A DNA stretch of 64,000 nucleotides from Phanerodontia chrysosporium (lineage: Eukaryota; Basidiomycota; Agaricomycetes; Polyporales; Phanerochaetaceae): assembly GCA_001910725.1 (NCBI GenBank), contig MJGA01000001.1:310001-374000 (forward strand). The letters are read 5' to 3'. Positions 1 to 14,643 of the stretch are shown piece after piece. The notes beneath the pieces are model-generated. The model had not been told where the DNA came from. It saw only the letters and a list, made by a program, of their open reading frames with translations, and did no database searches. The translations under genes were made by a program, and so were the position numbers. The stretch's first letter is position 1; each line of letters opens with the position of its first letter.

Positions 1-768
1 AGCAGCTGACGCTCAGAAGACGTTGCAGCGCGGGTATGTTGCTGTCTTACTCAGGTATGTCCGTGATCATTCCAATTGATGAAGGTGTCTGAGTAACATG
101 GTTCAGCAGTCGACGTCGGAGCGCGCAGTTCTTCCGCAAACACAGGTCTAATACGCAGAAATTTTTCTTCCAGTGAATGGTACGGCATGCCCTGGAGAAC
201 ACACGGAGCAAGTATCTCCCATGGAGTCGAAGATCAGACGAACGTTCACACCTGCCATTCCTGTCCGCCATGAGACATCCTGTAACACCCACCTATCACT
301 CTCATGGCAGGTGCGGGGCCCCACGTCTCTGGGAACTGAATAAGACCGCCTCCGAATTTTCACCGCGTTTTGTCGAGACTGTGCGAGCATCCTGCCGCGC
401 AGACGCGACGGGGCCCCTCTCGAAGCCTGCACAGCGAGCCTTCCTCGACGTGCCGGACGCAGGGCGGGCCGCCGCAGACAAGATAGAAGGCACGATCTGC
501 GCGGGCACGCCTCGAGCACGCACTTTCGGAGTAGCGCGACGCACACGCGCGACCCACAGCGTAAGCTCTGGCCTCACACGTCCCCTCATGACGCGGCTAG
601 CGCTGCCAAGAGTATGCGCCGGGGATATCGTGGAGAATACGGGAACGCGCGCCGTGGGCCACCCCTGCGGGCCGCTATATAGCGCTGCGCGCAGAGAGGG
701 ACATTCGCCATTCCTTGGAGATCCCTGTCCATATCGCCCCCTCCTCATCTTGAGCTTGCGACGCAGAC
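1..768. other. Intergenic region upstream of the sugar transporter
   Basis: No coding sequence with family resemblance was found. Long open frames here, including one on the + strand at 177-971, have the Arg/Pro/Ala-rich composition of GC-rich shadow frames and run across the real first exon of the transporter in the wrong frame. The right part is the transporter promoter. Confidence 0.6.
676..682 (+). promoter_or_regulatory. Putative TATA box of the sugar transporter
   Basis: TATATAG lies 87 bp before the ATG at 769 in otherwise GC-rich DNA, a spacing compatible with a short 5' UTR. The assignment rests on position and consensus only. Confidence 0.45.
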
Positions 769-2911
769 ATGGCTGGCGGCGGCGCGACAACCGACCCGAT
801 TATTGCTCGGCTTGCTGGGGCAGACACGACGCCATGGTACCAGAAGCGCAATTTGCGCATGTTGTACCTCATTATGTTCCCGACGTGCATCGGTATCGAG
901 ATGACGAGTGGGTGAGCCATCGTCCTGACTGGCCCTATGTGCTTTCTTTTGCTGATCCAGCCGCTCATTAGTTTCGATTCATCTATGATGAACGGCTTGC
1001 AGGCCGTAGATTCATGGAACACTTGTGAGCCAACTCTGTTGCGCCTATAATCGTACATGGAGGCTTACGGTGGACCTGCAGTCTTCCACAACCCTAATTC
1101 TACCATCCTCGGTCTCATGTCTTCTCTCTACTCGCTGGGGTCAATCGCCTCGCTGCCATTTGTGCCGTACATTTCGGACCGCCTTGGGCGCCGCAAAGCC
1201 ATTCTCCTCGGTAGCATCATAATGATCATAGGCGCGATCCTGCAGATGGCAGCTCAAGACTGTACGTCCCCGTTTTGCAGTTGTGGAGGTGTACCTAACG
1301 ATACGGCGCTCTGCAGTCGCGATGTTCGTCATTGCCCGCTTCCTGCTCGGCTTCGGGATTCCGTTCGCCATCGTCGCGGCCTCGTCGATGATCGGCGAGC
1401 TGTCATATCCGAAGGAGCGTGCCCGCATTGGCTCCCTCTTCAACGCGTCGTGGTTCATCGGAGCCATTGTCGCGGCCGGCGTCACGCTTGGCACGTTCGC
1501 GATGAAGAGCACCTGGGGTTGGCGCATCCCGTCGTGCCTGCAGGTCGTGCCCAGTCTGCTGCAAGTGTGCTTCATTTGGTTCCTGCCTGAATCGCCGAGG
1601 TATGAACTCGGTATTCTTCAATTAATGTCGGCTTTAATATCGCGTCGATCACAGGTGGCTGATCTCGAAGGGCAGAGGCGAGGAGGCATATGGAGTCCTG
1701 GCAAAGTATCACGCCGAGGGCGACATCGACTCCGTCTTTGTCAAGGCCGAGTACGCTGAAATTGAGGCGACGCTCGAGCTCGAGAAGGAGAACTCTCAAC
1801 ATGGCTGGCGGGACCTGATCTCGACGCCAGGTGCGTACTGAGCTCTCGCTGCTGTGTGTCCCCTTAGTGTTGACGCACATCCCGTAGGCATGCGTAAGCG
1901 GCTGCTGATCGGCTCGTTCCTTGGCCTCGCGACGCAGTGGTCCGGGAACGGCCTGACATCATACTTCTTGTCGAAGATCCTCGATAATGTCGGCATCACG
2001 GACAACCGAATTAAAAGCGAAATTAACCTCGCGATGACGTGCTGGGGCTTCGTGAATGCTACGGCCCTCGCGTTGACCGTACCGCGCATCCGCCGCCGCA
2101 CGGCATACATGGTGCGTCATTCCTGGGTCGCAGGTCATCCGGCCGTTTGACGGCTTCTCCATAGATTTGTACACTTTCGCTCCTGCTGATCTTCACCGGC
2201 TGGACTATCGCGAGTGCCCGGTACAGCATCGATAAAGACCAGGCGTCCTCGCGAGCCGTCATTGCGTACGTACCTCTGTGTCTTCCTAGCACTTTAGCGG
2301 CTGATCGTCTCGCAGGTTCATCTTCTTGTACAGCCCGGCATATAACCTTGGCTATAATGCCTTGACGTACAGTACGTGTAGTCTGCATTTCTCCCGCCAG
2401 ATGTTAGTTCTAAACCAACCTGGCTGCAGCATACCTCGTCGAAATCTTCCCCTTCCACGTCCGTTCCAAGGTATCGCCATCTTCCAATGGTGGGGCGTGC
2501 CGCTGGTTTCTTCAACCAGTTTGTCAACCCGATCGGCATCGCCAACGCAGGTACGCTGCACCGTGCTAAGTCCCATATTGAACATCGCTTATGTTCCGTT
2601 GAATAGGTTGGAAGTACTACATCAGCTACTGCATCTTCCTTCTCTTCGAAGCCGTGTTCGTATTCTTCGTTTTCCCAGAGACGTCCGGCCGGTCCCTGGA
2701 GGAATTGGCTTTCCGTACGTTCCTCTTTCTCACGGTGCCATGCGTCAAGTCGCTTACGTGCCAAACAGTGTACGAGGACAACATTCAGGCAGTCCAGAAG
2801 AAACGGGTCGAGCAGGAGATGAACGAGGATCCCACACCGGTTACACCGGGTGGAAAGGACAGTCTGGACAAGGACGACTCCCACTACATCGAGACTGTAC
2901 GTGCCGAGTAA
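769..2911 (+). CDS. MFS sugar transporter (lactose permease/hexose transporter type), two frame breaks
   Basis: This is a proton-coupled sugar porter of the major facilitator superfamily, with twelve expected membrane helices in the plasma membrane. Family hallmarks are GFDSSMMNGLQ in helix 1, SDRLGRRKA in the loop after helix 2, RFLLGFG, PESPR before the central loop, and PETSGRSLEEL after the last helix. Introns can be placed at 912-971, 1025-1081, 1262-1316, 1600-1654, 1831-1887, 2112-2164, 2266-2315, 2372-2429, 2551-2606 and 2715-2768, all GT-AG. Between VRSK (ending 2470) and FVNPIG (from 2520) the conserved stretch GIAIFQWWG-RAAGFFNQ is present but spread over two other frames, as if one G were missing at 2470-2471 and another at 2492-2495. 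The same 49 bp begins with GT and ends with AG, so an automatic gene caller could splice it out and lose 17 conserved residues. The substrate cannot be read from the sequence. The family is clear; the exact product is uncertain. Confidence 0.88.
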
Positions 2912-3392
2912 GCGGTCCGGGACGCTCTGGGAGCCCTCGGTTGCCGCCCTCTGCTTCATCGCCTGTCGTGTTGTCCGCCTTCATCCATGTACATGTACAG
3001 ATACCTCTAAATCATGCACTTTTGGTCTTATTGCCGGCCGGTGTTCAGACTGTTTCAGGTGCAACAAAACATGGGCATTTCCGGGTGCCCGCGCGCCCGC
3101 TGCCTCCGCTGATAGAATAAATAATGGCTGCGCCATGCTTGCGGGTCGAGTCGTGTGAACTTGACCTTCATCTGAGCAGCCACCTGCGGTCTTGTCGCGA
3201 CGAGTGCGGCCGCCTCCCAGCTGACTGAACTCTGCGCCTGATTGCCACGCGCCACGCCCGCGACCGACAGCCGGTAGAGAAGAAGCGCCCGCGAGCGAAG
3301 CCGTGAGTGGTATTCAGCGAACCCCCACGATGTCTCCCCACGGGCTCACATCAGAACAGGCCCTGCACGCATTTATAGCCCGGTGAGAAACG
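2912..3392. other. Intergenic, transporter 3' end to hotdog gene 1
   Basis: No supported gene is present. The stretch holds the 3' end of the transporter and the short promoter of the downstream thioesterase-like gene. The open frames seen here are unrelated to any family I recognise. Confidence 0.55.
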
Positions 3393-4162
3393 ATGGGCGA
3401 CGAGAAGCCGTACGAGGACGACATGGACCAGGTCGCGCGCACGATGCGCGCCGCGCCCGGAAACGTGCCCCCCGCCGTCAAGGACGCCGTCGCCCGCTGG
3501 TGGTCCGACAACTCCCAGGGCCAGGGCTTCGCGCGCAACGTCTGCGCCCGCCTCGACGTCACCCGTGCAGAGCTCTTTGGCAACCCCGAGGTCGCGCGCA
3601 AACAGGAGGCGCTGATTGTGTTCGAGACCGACGTGACGCGTGGTGCGTGGCACGGCCCTGCAGACGTCGACGAGCGTTGCTGACCTATTGGCGGCCTGCA
3701 GACATGTGCAACTACCTGGGCGCGATGCACGGGGGCTGCACGTCGTTCCTGATTGACATGTGCGTGCGCCTCGCTTGGGCTGTCTGCTCCTGTCCGATTG
3801 ACTCTCCTTTGTAGATGCACGTCGATCGTCCTCAACCTCATCGCTGCGAGTAGCTCTCCAGAATTAGCCAAGCACGTTTCACTCGCGCTGAACATCACAT
3901 TCCATGCACCCGCTGTCATGTAAGCTGCCACGTGCCTGTTCGATGTGCATGGCTAACGACGTCCAGGGGCGCGAGATTAAGAATCATTAACACCTCTGTC
4001 GCGGTTGGGGCGCGAGTTATGACTGTCAGATCAGAGGTACGAATGGTTTGACAGACGTCTTTCATGTTAACTAACAAGTGCTAGGTGTATGATATCACCA
4101 ATGGGCGTATAGTCGCGACCGGTGTACACATGAAGATGCCTCCATCACAGCCAAAGTTATAG
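3393..4162 (+). CDS. Hotdog-fold thioesterase-like protein 1 (ACOT13/THEM2-like)
   Basis: This is a small protein of about 190 residues with one 4HBT (hotdog) domain. Proteins of this type hydrolyse acyl-CoA thioesters, often in mitochondria or cytosol. Five exons assemble cleanly: an N-terminal helical leader (ARWWSDNSQGQGFARNV), then MCNYLGAMHGGCTSFLID, then NITFHAPAV, VRSEVYDITNGRIVATGVH, ending MKMPPSQPKL. The HGG motif followed by the ID pair matches the active-site loop and the catalytic Asp of ACOT13-like enzymes. The ATG at 3393 starts the first exon that leads into the domain. A related gene with introns at matching places lies 2.1 kb downstream, beyond the oppositely oriented kinase. 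The substrate is not predictable. Confidence 0.82.
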
Positions 4163-4263
4163 AGTGCGAGTTCTATCATATCTAGGCCCACTTATTATAC
4201 TATACATTATAAGCGAGATTATTTTTGTTTGCTGGAACAATCGTCACTTTCCCCTTCGTGACT

Positions 4264-5678
4264 CTACGCCCAGACGGCTACTTTCCGTACGGCACCCACA
4301 AAGCGCCGCAAACCCTTGGACACACGGGCGGCATGATGACCATCCTCCGCTACAGGGGTCCGTACATCCTCGTCGTACGCCTCTATGAGAGCCCCCGCGT
4401 CCAGCGCGAGGGTAGGGACGGTTTGCGGGAGTTCCGACGCAGGGGAGGTGGGCGTGACAGGCGGCGTCTCCTCGGTGTCGGTCGACGAGAACGACGCGCG
4501 CTGGTTGACGAAGGTGCTCGCCTGCGACGGGCTCGAGTCGAGGGGACAGATACGAAGCCGGCCATGGACGTCGATCGGCGGTGCAGGCCCGTGTCGAACT
4601 CAACGAGCTCCTCCTCTATGCTCCGCGGGAAGTCTACGACCGAGTCCTCGTCGTCCTCGTCCGCCCACGGTGCCTCGTCCTCGTACCATTCCTCGCCGCT
4701 GCGGCTCCGCGCGCGGCGGTCGCGCCCGGAGAGGCCGTCCGCGGAGAAGAACGTGCTGATGGCGAGCACGCCCTCGCGCAGCTGCGCAAGCGTCAGGCGC
4801 GTCCGCGGCTCGGGGTCGAGCACACGCGCAAGCAGCTCCGCGGCCGCGTCCGAGACGGGCAGGAGGTCCCGCAGGAAGCCCGGGCGGTCGTGCAGGTAGT
4901 CGGCGAAGCCGGTGTCGCGGCCCGCGTGTGCGATCTGCCACGGGCAGCGCTCGGTGAGCATGTTGACGAGGATGATGCCGAGCGACCAAATGTCGGAGCG
5001 GCGGGGCGAGTAGGGGACGATGTGCTCCATGGACCCAACGCACTCTGCAAAGAATGTCAGGCTGGGGTACGACTGATACAGCGGAAAAATCTTACCTGGA
5101 CTCATGTAGTGTCCGCTGCCGCATCCAAAGCTGTTGCTCATGCCCGACCGGGTCGCGAGACCGAGGTCGGTAAGATAGATGTTTTGGCCGTCTTTCGAGC
5201 ACAAGACGTTCTCCGGCTTCAAGTCGCGGTGGCTGATGCCTATATCATGGCACGCCTGAACAGCATCGATGAGCTGTATGAAGGCGCGTTTCACTGCTGC
5301 ATCGTTGCGGTGAAACAAGCGGCGGTCGACGATGGCGGAGAAGAGGTCGCCGCCGTCGTAATACTCCATCACCATGTAGTGATAGTGCTTCTCGCGGACG
5401 ATGCTGTGCAGTGTGGCAACGTGCGGGTGCTGCGAGAGCGCCCAGTGAAAGAGGATCTCCTGCTGCTGCAGCGTGGCGTACTCGGTGCCGTCGTCGTACA
5501 TGAGCGTCGCCTTGACGGCGAAGAACTTGGGCGCAGTCTCGGGCGTAGACATGTCCCATGCCAGGTAGACCTGCCCGTAGGCACCCTTCCCGAGGCGGTG
5601 GATGAAGCGCAGCTTCATGCCAGCGGCTGAGAGGGTGTACCCGAGCTGGTCGGGGAGGATGCTGCTGAACGCTACCAT
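4264..5678 (-). CDS. Ser/Thr protein kinase, Ran1/Ksp1/Vhs1-Sks1 type, tail frame-shifted
   Basis: The kinase domain spans roughly residues 20-320. Visible motifs are the glycine loop GKGAYGQVYLAWD, the VAIK-type Lys in FFAVKA, catalytic loop HRDLKPENV, metal-binding DLG (DFG in most kinases), and FGCGSGHYMSPE at the activation segment, followed by SDIWSLGIILVNML. The FGCGS-x-YMSPE signature is characteristic of the fungal Ran1/Pat1, Ksp1 and Vhs1/Sks1 group, which act in nutrient signalling and meiosis control. A 51-nt intron (5045-5095) splits the SPE triplet and is stop-free in frame. The start at 5678 (MVAFSSILPDQLGY) is chosen because it leads directly into the domain; an in-frame ATG at 5885 would add 69 residues of unlikely composition. 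After FDTG, near 4586-4590, the natural Ser/Thr/Pro-rich tail (SPSQASTFVNQRASF, to KVAVWA) continues one base out of frame to the stop at 4264-4266. Without that shift the frame gives an Arg-rich tail ending at 4383. Confidence 0.85.
5045..5095 (-). other. Stop-free 51-nt intron inside the kinase activation segment
   Basis: GTAAGA...TTTGCAG interrupts the codon pair of the SPE triplet. Its length is a multiple of three and it has no in-frame stop, so retention would add 17 residues exactly at the activation segment. Confidence 0.7.
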
Positions 5679-6297
5679 CGAGGTATGCGGGGAGCGAAGT
5701 TGTACGATGAAATGTAAGCGCAGAGTAGAATCGACTGTGGTGGTATGAGAGAGAGTTTGTTGAAGGTCGTCATTGAGACCAGGCCTGAATTTATGGCTGC
5801 CCAGCAGCGGATAGCGGAAGGACTCGATGAGCTGCAGCGCCCAGTCGTGCCGCGAATCCTGGTGCGGAACGACGATACTTTCCAAATATGGGAGGAAAGT
5901 GATCGGATCGAAGCAAATCGTTTTGGTGACCGATGCCGCCGGCGCCGGCGAACAAATGGGTGATCCGCGCCTGCCTCAGCCTTTCCCGCCGTTCGGTACT
6001 CGCTCGGTACTCGCTGCGTCCAGCCAGCAATGCACTGTCGTCATGTCTCTGCACGTCACGATACAGCGGAAGCGTATGTCGCGAGCGAGGGCAACGTTGC
6101 GAGCTCCGTTCACTCAATATTGGGACAGTGCTTCAGCCTACTTTGCGGTCCCTCATGGTCATCATCGTCCCAGGGCATTCGGCGACGGGAGTCGCAAAGC
6201 ATAGTCCATGACCGAACCGGAACATTAGCAAGCATTTACCGAAACCTCAGGAGTGCCATAAGAACCAAACATTCTCGTTACTGCCAACACAACGCCC
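5679..6297. other. Divergent promoter region, kinase and hotdog gene 2
   Basis: About 620 bp lie between two divergently transcribed genes. No gene or recognisable RNA was found. The region should contain both promoters and 5' UTRs; no clear TATA element was identified. Confidence 0.55.
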
Positions 6298-7146
6298 ATG
6301 ATGGACCCTCTCGCCCGCCTGCGTGCCCTCCCAAAGGCAGGCCCGCCAAACGAGGATGTATCCGCTATTCGTGGGAACTGCACAGACGAGAGCAAACAAC
6401 TGAACGTAAACACCCTTGCATTCTATGCTGCCGCCGGCACGAATGTCTTCGGGAGTGAGCAGGCGAAACACATCAAGATGCTCGAGGCAAACGTCCGCCA
6501 AAGGACATGCGGAACTGAGCACTGGGCGGATCCGCAGGCCCTCGAAGCGGAAGTGATCTTTGACGTCCCGGTGCATGAAGGTACGAATGACAAGCCCATC
6601 CGAGATGCGCACCCCTCCGCTGACCCACCTTGCGATTTGGACTAGAAATGCTCAATCGGGGAGGCCGCACTGTTTCTGGGGCATGTGTCACCCATTTCAT
6701 CGACATGTAAGTACAGATTAAGCCGGCAAAGTGTTTAGGTTGCTAACTGTACGAATAGATGTACGTGTTCCGCACTGTACGCACTGGCGACGACCATAGC
6801 GCAGGATCTCGAGTGCGCGTCCTTGTCTCTAGAAGTGAAGTACCACGCACCGGCGTTGCTGTAGGCCAACAAATGCATATGAGGAGTCGCCTTACTGAGA
6901 GCAGTGTTTGCAGGGGCATGACGTTGCGAATGGTCTGCACTACTCTCGCGATGCGTACGCGGATCGTTAGCGCGAGAGCAGAGGTTGGTCGTGGAAACCT
7001 GACTTTGAGATTGACGAGTCAATTGACTGCTGTTCTAGGTATATGACAAGAACACGGGGAAACTTTTGTATTCTGGCGTGCATATCATGACAGCTGTAAA
7101 AGGCAGTCATCAGGCGGCGGCGTTGAGGGCCGCCGGAAGGCTGTAG
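6298..7146 (+). CDS. Hotdog-fold thioesterase-like protein 2, catalytic motif altered
   Basis: This protein of about 210 residues is a diverged paralogue of the gene at 3393. The exon string gives EMLNRGGRTVSGACVTHFID, then LSLEVKYHAPALLG, RIVSARAEVYDKNTGKLL, YSGVHIMTAV and a basic tail ending AAGRL. Introns fall at equivalent places in both genes: inside the codon after the ID pair, after HAPA-x, and between the E and V of RxEVYD. Where gene 1 has MHGGCTSFLID, this gene has VSGACVTHFID, so the His of the HGG motif is Ser and the second Gly is Ala, while the Asp remains. That suggests lost or changed thioesterase activity, which is inference. Two adjacent ATGs (6298 and 6301) could both serve as start. 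Confidence 0.75.
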
Positions 7147-7242
7147 TATTTTCACATTTCCAACGATCTATTTGTAACTCTATCAGTCTAAATGGGAGCG
7201 ATATAGAACTGCGCGAGTCTATTATACAGATTTTGAGCACGT

Positions 7243-8038
7243 CTACGATGCAGATCTAGGCTTGTGCTCCCGGAGAAACGCAGTGAGCTTCTCCAGAGCA
7301 CGGTAGCGGTGAGAGCAGCTGTTCTTCTCGTCTTCGGACATCTCAGCAAAGCTGAAACAATTGAATGAGCACAATGGCATACAAACAGAAAGCGGGGAGA
7401 CATACGTCTTGCCAGTGCCTTCGACCTCAAAGATCGGATTCCAGCCAAACTTGCCGGGTCCCCTTGGGGGCACGATACGACCATCTACGCGTCCCTCGAA
7501 GATGATCGGCTCGGTGCCTGGCCCCGCACTGTACGCGAATGTGCATAGTGCCCATGCCTTGTTCGTGGGGAAGCCGTGCAGGAGCGTGTTCAGCCTATTG
7601 ACAGCGCTAAATTGTGCGTACTATCGCTGGACTAGCGCGCCACGTACCGTCCAGACCCAGCTCCTTCAGAAAAACTTGATGTAAGGCCCAGGCAGTCCGT
7701 TCAGAGCCTCGAAACAGAGAGCTGTGTCCTCAGTTATACATGGGCCTTGCAGAAGCTCTGCCGCCCTCCGGCATTTCTCACGGGCGATCTCTTCCGTTGA
7801 GCCCTGTATCTCTGGCACTGTAGACGTGTAAAAGTAAGGCCTTGAGCCGAACGCGGTACCGTCTGTACGTACCGTCCAAGTCTTGTGATGTGAGGTCGAC
7901 ATCCGCGTTTGCAAGGATGGCCGAGACTTCTTGCAGTTTCATGCGATTGCCAGTGACGAAAGCTGGGAAAGTTCAGGTATGTTAGTGTACCTTCCAAGAC
8001 AGCACTTCAATTCACGTACTGAGCTTTTGAGGCGACAT
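7243..8038 (-). CDS. HAM1: Inosine/xanthosine triphosphate pyrophosphatase (HAM1/ITPA), frame breaks in middle
   Basis: The enzyme hydrolyses ITP, dITP and XTP to the monophosphates and so cleans non-canonical purines from the nucleotide pool. Exons read [19 protein letters not shown] (FVTGN is the substrate-loop signature), [61 protein letters not shown] and finally SHRYRAL, the conserved C-terminal Ham1 motif. The expected length is about 190 residues. The frame fails at IKFF: a run of five T on the coding strand (A at 7680-7684) gives a stop where [10 protein letters not shown] should follow. The next exon also needs one extra G near 7603-7604. Both sites look like homopolymer undercalls. 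The gene is divergent to SMC5. The family assignment is certain; the intact state of the gene is inferred. Confidence 0.88.
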
Positions 8039-8504
8039 CTTCGCTGGAGATTTGATGCAGGCGAGGTTTAGTGGGTGGAGAAGTTTAGATTGTAGCCCGA
8101 GATTGAGGTCACTGAGGTTGATGTGCTCGCTTGCGCACCGCAGTCCATGAGTCAGGGCTGCCGCTTGGTAAGGTACTGACAGACATACTGTCGGCCAAGA
8201 GATCAGTGGAAGATGACTAGTGACTCGCCGCGTCGGTCGATTTGGCAGCGTGTAAATGAGCGCGACACCCGTTAATGAAGACGAGTAACAAAGGTTCAGC
8301 AATTGAGTAAGTCAGGAGTAAGTGGTACTTGAAGCACTAATGCCATCAGTAACAAATGGTCACATCACATTGTTACCCGAGGTGGCCCTGCTTATGCGAA
8401 AAGACTTCTCCTAAAGTCATTAACCGCCCGACGCGTCCGTCACGCGCCCCTCGTTAACCAGAACGACGATCACGCCCCGCGCACAGCTCGCTAAGCTGCC
8501 CAGA
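8039..8504. other. Divergent promoter region, HAM1 and SMC5
   Basis: No gene is supported in these 466 bp. The SMC5-proximal part is GC-rich and holds an ACGCGT element at 8431-8436. Confidence 0.55.
8431..8436 (+). promoter_or_regulatory. MluI cell-cycle box-like element (ACGCGT) upstream of SMC5
   Basis: A perfect ACGCGT lies 69 bp before the SMC5 ATG. This hexamer is the binding core of the fungal MBF factor, which drives G1/S transcription of DNA replication and repair genes. Only the hexamer and its position are seen; function is inferred, and in GC-rich DNA the hexamer can occur by chance. Confidence 0.35.
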
Positions 8505-12930
<4,426 letters not shown>

Positions 12931-13183
12931 ATAGACACCATGGCTGCTCTCATTTACCATGCAGGTTGTACTTGTACGAACCCCTTCTTGGACTGTTTGC
13001 TTGCTATACCTATTGTCGCCACGAGCTAATAGAGTATGGTAGATCTTGTTAGTACTTATTCCTCTATATATTTTTTGGTGTTCTGGGTCATGTTTTCACC
13101 AGCACCCCTGTCGCGGCGAGAGCATGCAACCAGGTTTCAGTCAAGTTATGAGTCCGTCAGAGAAGTAGGGATGGAACAGAGCC

Positions 13184-14317
13184 TCATGAGGCGGCATATA
13201 CTTGTTTTGCAAGTTGAGTACACCGACTCTTAGAGGTTGCGATACATTTTTGCAACACGTCCTGGGAAGCAAGTCCCAGCTGCACCACTGAGACTACACC
13301 CCCGTTCTCGTCGACCACTACCGTAAATGTTGTATCTAGCAGAGGCTCCTCGAACGATGTTGGGTCGGTCAAGACATGCGTGCTACACGATAATTAGCAA
13401 GTAGAAGGTAAAGCGTGAGCCCTAGCATGACGCACCCATCGAAGATGCCGAATGACAAGGAGAGTGGGAAGCGGTTTATCTTCAAAGGGACCATTTCCTT
13501 GCGCGTACAGACAACTCTCCCGTTATCTTCATCGAACGTTGCCTTCGGCAGGCGGGCTAAAGCAGACACGCATCAGCGAAGAAGGGAGCCTTCAGTAAGA
13601 CGGGAGACATACTGTTCTGCAAGGCAGCCACCATGGCAATCAGGGTCGCGTCAAACGCATTTCCGTCATAATTTATACAAGTCGCGTCGACGTAGAGCAC
13701 CCAAACAGCCTTGCGGGGCTCGATGCAGAGGGACCGTGTCGAGATAACTTCAGTTCTGTGAACGTTCCTAGTCATTGAAGAATGAATGGAGGATGCTAAT
13801 CACAGGACACATACGCGACGAGAATTTCATTGAGTCGGTCTGAGAGGACCTGAGCCTCATCACTTGGCGGGCCTGGCCTGAACTTTGGAGAGCATATCGC
13901 AGGCAGGTCGAGATTTGGTACTGACCGAAACTGTCAGCATCGGGTTAAGCGCAGAGCGACATCACATACCCAGAAATCCCTCCTCCGGACTGTCAAGTTC
14001 AGGCTCTGCAATCTCAGCCTTCACTCCACAAACGACGGTGGTGTCCCCAGACGGACTAGGGCCGAGCCGTCCGCCGTGCTTATTGACCCTACACGGTCGC
14101 CCTAGTCAGAAACGGTCCGCAGTGCCACATCTAAATACCAACCTACATTCACCGAGACGTCCCGCCACTCCGACGGCTCGCGTCCGTCCGGTCGTACCTG
14201 CTCCGCGAGGAAGCGTTCGAGGTATGCTTTCGGGTGCAAACGTTGGAAAGTCAGGGCTTTGAGAGCCTCGGTTTCTGCTGACGGCGGTGCGATAGGTGTA
14301 GCAGATGTCGAGGCCAT
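13184..14317 (-). CDS. RRP43: Exosome complex subunit RRP43 (EXOSC8-like, RNase PH fold)
   Basis: This is a non-catalytic ring subunit of the RNA exosome that helps process rRNA and degrade nuclear and cytoplasmic RNAs. Recognisable parts in order are FQRLHPKAYLERFLAE and VRPDGREPSEWRDVSVNVG at the N terminus, then GSISTADGSALVRLG, DTTVVCGVKAEIAEPELDS, LPAICSPKFRPGPPSDEAQ, SLCIEPRKAVWVLYVDATC with YDGNAFDATLIAM (the RNase PH core segment), and a second domain with LSLSFGIFDG and DENGGVVSVVQLG, ending QVYAAS. The intron before GSIST ends at a GTGTAG acceptor. Exon 2 then breaks frame between VRLG and DTTVV, where four C on the + strand (14045-14048) should be five. Because this subunit is essential in model fungi, an assembly error is the simplest reading. 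It is convergent with SMC5. Confidence 0.9.
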
Positions 14318-14643
14318 TCTGATATGTAAGCGGGAGTGACCCTGTGACCTTGAGCTTGGAGATGAGCAAGTATGGGCAGAAGCAAGTCGTAAATAAATGA
14401 GCGCTCAGAGGGCGGGCTGTCCATAATCGGGCGAAGGGCGGGACGCCCGCTCTCCTGCTTCTCCTCGACGTCGTTCATCAAGATATAAACATCACTTATA
14501 GAAGCCGAGTAAGACACATTAGACACGAAGTTATTCCTCTGATATCTCATTTCTCGTTATCGAAGTAGTACAGTCCCGTCGTTAGATCGTACTTTACAAT
14601 CAGTCTAGCTATCTCGCTGCTGCTACCTTCTCGATATGCCCAC
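14318..14643. other. Intergenic, ASADH 3' end to RRP43 5' end region
   Basis: These 326 bp hold the upstream region of RRP43 and the downstream region of the dehydrogenase gene. I see no gene or RNA in it. Confidence 0.5.

Noticed and set aside
177..971. Long + strand open frame over the transporter promoter and first exon
   Set aside because: Composition is Arg/Pro/Cys-rich without family resemblance and it overlaps the true first exon (769-911) in the wrong frame.
4600..5043. Arg-rich minus-strand frames over the kinase C-terminal half
   Set aside because: They are alternative readings of the kinase domain; the real frame carries SDIWSLGIILVNML.
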